Assembly: GCA_029054485.1 (NCBI GenBank)
Contig: JAIDFD010000065.1
Span: 1 to 8,656, forward strand
Reading direction: 5' to 3'
Length of the DNA stretch: 8,656 bases
From: Clostridia bacterium
GTDB taxonomy: Bacteria > Bacillota > Clostridia > Christensenellales > Borkfalkiaceae
The notes under the pieces were generated by a model. That model did not search any database. It worked only from the letters and a program-made list of their open reading frames with translations, and was not told the DNA's origin. The position numbers were made by a program, and so were the translations under genes. Positions 6,280 through 8,656 of this stretch are shown one piece after another. The first letter of the stretch is position 1. Every line of letters begins with the position of its first letter.

Positions 6280-6300
6280 ACCCCGACCGCTCCAAATCAA
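6272..6300 (-). promoter_or_regulatory. Sigma-A promoter of the folC-folP-folBK operon
   Basis: On the minus strand TTGATT (6295-6300) and a perfect TATAAT (6272-6277) are separated by 17 bp, with an extended -10 TG at the right place. Transcription should start near 6265, giving a leader of about 117 nt that contains the aptamer and terminator before the folC ATG. Confidence 0.85.
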
Positions 6301-6334
6301 GAATATAAAGCCTCATTTTGAAAATACTTATATT

Positions 6335-7009
6335 ATGGCTCTTATATTTATCCGCACTACGGTTATTTTTATTACCCTTTTGTTTATAATGCGTCTTATG
6401 GGCAAAAGCCAGATAGGCGAAATGCAGCCCTTTGAATTTGTAATTACTTTGGTTATTGCCGAGCTCGCATGTATCCCCATGGCGGACACTTCCATTCCGC
6501 TTTTATACGGCATAATCGCAATTATCGCGATATTCGTCCTGCACCAGATAGTATGGCTTTTGGATTTGTGGTTCAAGCCGATGAAAACGGTGATTTGCGG
6601 TACACCGTCCATTGTCATAAACAGGAACGGCATAGTAGAACGCGAACTGAGAAAAAACAATCTCGACGTAAGCGACCTTATAGAAAGTATGCGCACAGCG
6701 GGGTACTTTGCCCTCGACGACGTTTACTACGGCTTGTACGAGGCGAACGGCAGCTTTTCCGCACTGGAAAATCCCGATAAGTCCACCTCTTCCCTTTCGC
6801 TTACTTTGATAGAGAGCGGAACGGTAGATACTAAAAATCTCAAAAAGGCGGGTATCGAACGCGAAACGCTCGATGGATTTTTAAAGGAACAGAACGCAAA
6901 ACCCAAACAGGTTGTGGTTTTGACCGTCAACTCGGAAGGCAGGGTTTACTTTCAGAAAAAGGGCGAAAAGTACAAGATTTTAAAATTAGAGGTGAACGGA
7001 CAATGGTAA
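6335..7009 (+). CDS. DUF421 (YetF-like) membrane protein
   Basis: A 224-residue protein of the DUF421/YetF family, whose biochemical role is not established. Residues 3-21, about 33-52 and 57-78 are hydrophobic membrane segments, with the family-typical MRLMGKSQIGEMQPFEFVITL (19-39) and AELACIPMAD (42-51). The C-terminal half is a soluble cytoplasmic domain with the characteristic GTPSIVINRNG (89-99), LRKNNLDVSDLIESMR (105-120) and the FALDDVYYGLYEANGSFS stretch (125-142). The ATG at 6335 matches the family N-terminus; the frame is open upstream to 5978, but that part lies antisense to folC and its leader. No ribosome site is visible before the ATG. It is divergent from folC and overlaps the next gene by 7 nt, so the two are probably co-expressed. 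Confidence 0.88.
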   Translation: MALIFIRTTVIFITLLFIMRLMGKSQIGEMQPFEFVITLVIAELACIPMADTSIPLLYGIIAIIAIFVLHQIVWLLDLWFKPMKTVICGTPSIVINRNGIVERELRKNNLDVSDLIESMRTAGYFALDDVYYGLYEANGSFSALENPDKSTSSLSLTLIESGTVDTKNLKKAGIERETLDGFLKEQNAKPKQVVVLTVNSEGRVYFQKKGEKYKILKLEVNGQW

Positions 7010-7380
7010 AATCGGTAATTTACACGCTGACCGCAATCGTTTTATGTCTGGTGCTGTTTATCTGCGTTGAGCTGTACGTTGACAAGCAGTTTGAAGATTT
7101 CAGCGCGGCGGTAGATACCCTTTATAAAAAAGTTGAGGACGAAACCGCCAACCGCGAGGACGGCTATGCGGTCAAGGAAATGTGGCTGGACAAAAAAAGC
7201 AAGCTTCACGTTTTCGTTCCGCACAACGATATTTCGTACGTTGATTACTGGCTGAACGAAACCTGCGGACTTATATATATCGGCGACTACGAGGGGGCGC
7301 TTTGCAAATTAGAGGTTCTGAAAGAAATTGCAGACGCGTTGCCCGGCTCTTACGCCGTAAGACTTGAAAATATATTCTGA
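7003..7380 (+). CDS. DUF4363-like single-pass membrane protein
   Basis: A 125-residue protein with an N-terminal membrane anchor (residues about 5-25) and a probably extracytoplasmic helical domain. The body carries FSAAVDTLYKKVED (33-46), a WLDKKSKLHVFVPHNDI stretch (61-77) and a YIGDYEGALCKLEVLKEI helix (92-109). This layout matches DUF4363, a family of unknown function often encoded right after DUF421 genes in Clostridia. The ATG overlaps the DUF421 gene's 3' end by 7 nt and a GAGGTG ribosome site lies about 8 nt upstream. The pair likely acts together at the membrane; no specific function can be given. A strong bidirectional terminator follows. Confidence 0.78.
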   Translation: MVKSVIYTLTAIVLCLVLFICVELYVDKQFEDFSAAVDTLYKKVEDETANREDGYAVKEMWLDKKSKLHVFVPHNDISYVDYWLNETCGLIYIGDYEGALCKLEVLKEIADALPGSYAVRLENIF

Positions 7381-7386
7381 TATAAA

Positions 7387-7416
7387 ATCCGCCGCGCAAA
7401 GCTTTGCGCGGCGGAT
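7387..7416. terminator. Bidirectional terminator, perfect 30-bp palindrome
   Basis: Arms of 15 nt (ATCCGCCGCGCAAAG and its complement) meet with no spacer. Plus-strand RNA is followed by AATCTTTTA and minus-strand RNA by TTTTATA, so either direction offers a short U run. It sits 6 nt after both the DUF4363 stop and the PRC-barrel gene's stop on the other side, as expected for convergent operons sharing one terminator. Confidence 0.85.
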
Positions 7417-7422
7417 AATCTT

Positions 7423-7761
7423 TTACTCGTATTCATCGTAACTGCGCCTGTCGCACGGATTGGGCGGACAGGGCGGACAGGGCGGCGGACAGTTTTTTGG
7501 CGGTCGGTTTTTCGGGGGCGGGCAGTCGGGCTTGTTTTCAAACTTAACGAGAATTGCGTCCTCGCCGATTTTTACAACGCTTTTTATGGGGATAAATTCG
7601 TTTTGGCGGCTGAATTTAAAGCCCTTGCAACCCGTTACGAAAAAGCCTAAAATATTATTTTCGGGGAACGAAAAAGACAGGTCGCACACCTTGCCGAGGT
7701 GTCTGCCATCGTTTAAGCCTATTACTTCCTTTTGTTTGATTTCGGAATATAAAAAGTCCAT
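7423..7761 (-). CDS. PRC-barrel protein, YlmC/YmxH-like, with Cys/Pro-rich tail
   Basis: A 112-residue small protein. Residues 1-76 resemble the PRC-barrel YlmC/YmxH family found in endospore formers: SEIKQKEVIGLNDGRHLGKV (6-25), DLSFSFPENNILGFFV (27-42), FIPIKSVVKIGEDAILVKF (56-74). Residues 77-103 are a low-complexity tail of Pro and five Cys, ending in acidic DEYE; most family members lack such a tail. The ATG matches the domain start, and the in-frame extension to 7914 is rejected because it would cross the hairpin and overlap the end of the CvpA-like gene. No ribosome site precedes the ATG; instead the U-rich tract of a hairpin abuts it. The role is unknown, sometimes labelled sporulation-related. 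The domain call is fairly firm; the tail's function is unknown. Confidence 0.78.
   Translation of the reverse strand: MDFLYSEIKQKEVIGLNDGRHLGKVCDLSFSFPENNILGFFVTGCKGFKFSRQNEFIPIKSVVKIGEDAILVKFENKPDCPPPKNRPPKNCPPPCPPCPPNPCDRRSYDEYE
7462..7491 (-). repeat. Tandem GC-rich repeat coding the CPP tail
   Basis: Plus-strand GGGCGGACA occurs at 7462-7470 and 7471-7479, and a 12-nt variant with an extra GGC triplet at 7480-7491. All units are multiples of three and stay in frame, encoding the Cys-Pro-Pro repeats of the PRC-barrel protein's tail. Slippage here would lengthen or shorten the tail without a frameshift. Confidence 0.75.
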
Positions 7762-7806
7762 AAAATAATATATGCGGCAAGCCTTGAAATTAAGCCTGCC
7801 GCATAT
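7762..7806 (-). terminator. Hairpin between the CvpA-like gene and the PRC-barrel gene
   Basis: In minus-strand RNA, 7806-7792 pairs with 7785-7770 to give a 15-bp stem (10 perfect outer pairs, two G-U wobbles inside) and a short AT-rich loop, followed by AUUAUUUU. In plus-strand RNA the same wobble sites become A-C mismatches, so the structure is built for the minus strand. It should end most CvpA-like transcripts, with the U-rich tail directly against the next ATG. Confidence 0.7.
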
Positions 7807-7813
7807 TTTAATT

Positions 7814-8395
7814 TTACGATACTTCGTGTACGAAATTCTGTTTGAACCAATCAGGGAGCGACGCCAGAGGATTAGCGTCGAGCAGTTTATCCAGTTTAAA
7901 GAAACTGCCCGCAAGATGCTGTTTGAAGCCAGTGTACGCCGAGCCGCCTATCCAGTAAATTATCTGGAACACAAGGAATGTCAAAAGCACCAATACTATG
8001 AGGAAAAACAGTATTCCCAAAAGTTTGTTTATAAGTTTGAAAACCGGTCTGTCAATTTCGACAAAGCGCTTTAACAAGAACACAATCAAAACGCGCGCAG
8101 CCGATACAATGATAAACAATACAAGATAGTAAACTACTATTTCAATATGGATTTTTAAAAGGAAGTTGCAGAATTTGTTTTTTCCGGCGAGGGCGTTGAT
8201 AAATTTTTCCAACAGCTCCTGAACGAACGGAATTTCCAAAACCATTCCGCCGATAAGATAGCAGACTAAGATAGAAATTATAATGCCGAAAATTCCGCTT
8301 GTAAAAAATTTAAGTCCTTTGCCAAAACCTACCAGCGCGCCGATAAGTATAAACGCGGCAACCACCGCTATCGCAATCCAATCCGCAAGAATCAC
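7814..8395 (-). CDS. CvpA-family membrane protein
   Basis: A 193-residue integral membrane protein resembling the CvpA (colicin V production) family, which has roles in envelope homeostasis in some bacteria and is often poorly understood. Four hydrophobic segments are clear: about 6-24, 32-53, 83-107 and 125-148. The N-terminal DWIAIAVVAAFILIGALVGF followed by GKGLKFFTSGIFGIIISI is typical of the family. A soluble, mildly amphipathic C-terminus of about 45 residues ends NFVHEVS. The start is GTG, with a GGAGG site 6 nt upstream and no better ATG. It has its own sigma-A promoter and is followed by a hairpin before the PRC-barrel gene. Confidence is good for a four-pass membrane protein and moderate for the CvpA assignment, since similarity is mostly in hydrophobic pattern. 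Confidence 0.78.
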   Translation of the reverse strand: MILADWIAIAVVAAFILIGALVGFGKGLKFFTSGIFGIIISILVCYLIGGMVLEIPFVQELLEKFINALAGKNKFCNFLLKIHIEIVVYYLVLFIIVSAARVLIVFLLKRFVEIDRPVFKLINKLLGILFFLIVLVLLTFLVFQIIYWIGGSAYTGFKQHLAGSFFKLDKLLDANPLASLPDWFKQNFVHEVS

Positions 8396-8401
8396 TTGCC
8401 G

Positions 8402-8406
8402 CCTCC
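8402..8406 (-). promoter_or_regulatory. Strong ribosome binding site fixing the GTG start
   Basis: GGAGG on the minus strand stands 6 nt (CGGCAA) before the GTG codon at 8393-8395 of the CvpA-like gene. It makes GTG the clear start despite being a non-ATG codon. Confidence 0.85.
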
Positions 8407-8492
8407 GAATAATTTTATTTAGTTGTTGCCGTTAAGATAAAAAAATATTCAAACCGATAAAGATTATTTGATTTTTTTGAAAGCACCACAAA

Positions 8493-8521
8493 AGTATAAC
8501 ACAATATATTTTTAATTGCAA
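8493..8521 (-). promoter_or_regulatory. Sigma-A promoter of the CvpA-like gene
   Basis: On the minus strand TTGCAA (8516-8521) and TATACT (8493-8498) are spaced by 17 bp with an extended -10 TG. Transcription should start near 8486, leaving a leader of about 90 nt before the GTG start. The leader (8396-8486) is A/U-rich and shows no strong structure beyond the ribosome binding site. Confidence 0.8.
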
Positions 8522-8540
8522 GAAATTCGGCGTTTAATTA

Positions 8541-8570
8541 AAAAAGCGAACGGCGTGCCGTTCGCTTTTT
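8541..8570. terminator. Bidirectional intrinsic terminator
   Basis: A perfect 14-bp inverted repeat (AAAAAGCGAACGGC and its complement) surrounds GT, so the RNA loop is about 4 nt. The A and T runs flanking the GC core give a U tract in either direction. With no plus-strand gene to the left, it most likely ends a minus-strand gene that would lie to the right of the true contig end. Confidence 0.85.
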
Positions 8571-8585
8571 GTTATGATATACAAA

Positions 8586-8656
8586 ATGTCGATTATACAC
8601 ATCTCCGAGCTCACGAGACATCTCAGGTTGTGGGATTCCGGGTTGTGGGTGAAAAA
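8586..8656. other. Untrimmed Illumina Nextera adapter (artefact, not genomic)
   Basis: 8586-8604 matches the 19-nt Tn5 mosaic end CTGTCTCTTATACACATCT with three mismatches. 8605-8619 matches the read-2 adapter CCGAGCCCACGAGAC with one mismatch. 8620-8627 is ATCTCAGG, which I recall as Nextera i7 index N715. 8628-8651 lines up without gaps with the 24-nt P7 adapter tail, with about ten substitutions, mostly to G, and 8652-8656 is A. The order, lengths and register fit a read running off its insert, so true genomic sequence ends at about 8585. Confidence 0.95.

Noticed and set aside
6149..6316. N-terminal extension of FolC (56 extra residues from an upstream ATG)
   Set aside because: The segment covers the promoter, THF aptamer and terminator, shows no FolC similarity, and the ATG at 6148 gives a normal family N-terminus.
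5978..6334. N-terminal extension of the DUF421 protein
   Set aside because: It is an open frame antisense to folC and its leader, and the known DUF421 N-terminus begins at 6335.
7462..7491. Short tandem repeats as a CRISPR or regulatory repeat array
   Set aside because: Units are 9-12 bp with no spacers, lie in frame within a coding region and explain the Cys-Pro-Pro tail.
7762..7914. Upstream extension of the PRC-barrel gene
   Set aside because: It would overlap the 3' end of the CvpA-like gene and run through the terminator hairpin; the added residues have no domain character.
7772..8074. Plus-strand open frame opposite the CvpA-like gene
   Set aside because: It is antisense to a clear membrane-protein gene with promoter and SD, has no recognisable domain and no ribosome site.
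8586..8604. Tn5 mosaic end suggesting a transposon insertion at the right edge
   Set aside because: It continues directly into sequencing adapter, index and P7 sequence, so it is library-preparation DNA, not a biological transposon.

Overview
The window looks like one end of a metagenome or draft-genome contig from an anaerobic Bacillota bacterium, most likely a Clostridia lineage. This rests on the gene content (YlmC/YmxH-like PRC-barrel protein, a DUF421 plus DUF4363 pair, a FolB-FolK fusion, a tetrahydrofolate riboswitch), on strong AGGAG-type ribosome binding sites with GTG and TTG starts, and on sigma-A promoters with 17-bp spacers. Coding DNA is moderately GC-rich and the intergenic gaps are AT-rich. 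No phage, IS, CRISPR, tRNA or rRNA was found.

Layout. (1) 1-66, minus strand: a strong promoter aimed at a gene beyond the left edge, and a GC-rich hairpin closing the mreB operon. (2) 83-3254, minus: ppx/gppA (TTG start), maf and an MreB-family gene. maf and mreB overlap by ATGA. Two hairpins, one of them a long inverted repeat, lie between ppx and maf. (3) 3353-6300, minus: a folate operon folC-folP-folB/K. It is preceded by a sigma-A promoter and a leader that folds as a THF-I riboswitch with mutually exclusive antiterminator and terminator, and it is closed by a small hairpin with a U-tract. (4) 6335-7380, plus: a divergent DUF421 (YetF-like) membrane protein and a DUF4363 protein, overlapping by 7 nt. 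(5) 7387-7416: a perfect 30-bp palindrome acting as a bidirectional terminator between convergent genes. (6) 7423-8521, minus: a CvpA-like membrane protein with its own promoter, then a hairpin, then a small PRC-barrel protein with a Cys/Pro-rich tail. (7) 8541-8570: a bidirectional terminator. (8) 8586-8656: not genomic. This is an untrimmed Illumina Nextera adapter: Tn5 mosaic end, read-2 adapter, an 8-nt index, an error-rich P7 stretch and poly-A.

How the genes work together. The fol operon encodes three consecutive folate activities plus glutamylation: FolB and FolK make the pterin pyrophosphate, FolP joins it to p-aminobenzoate, and FolC makes dihydrofolate and polyglutamates. Its leader should shut transcription off when tetrahydrofolate is abundant. 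The ppx-maf-mreB block is a common housekeeping cluster (phosphate/alarmone signalling, nucleotide sanitation or septum control, cell shape). I found no undescribed biological system. The most notable signals are the well-formed riboswitch with a terminator touching the folC start codon, and the adapter contamination, which could be mistaken for a transposon end.
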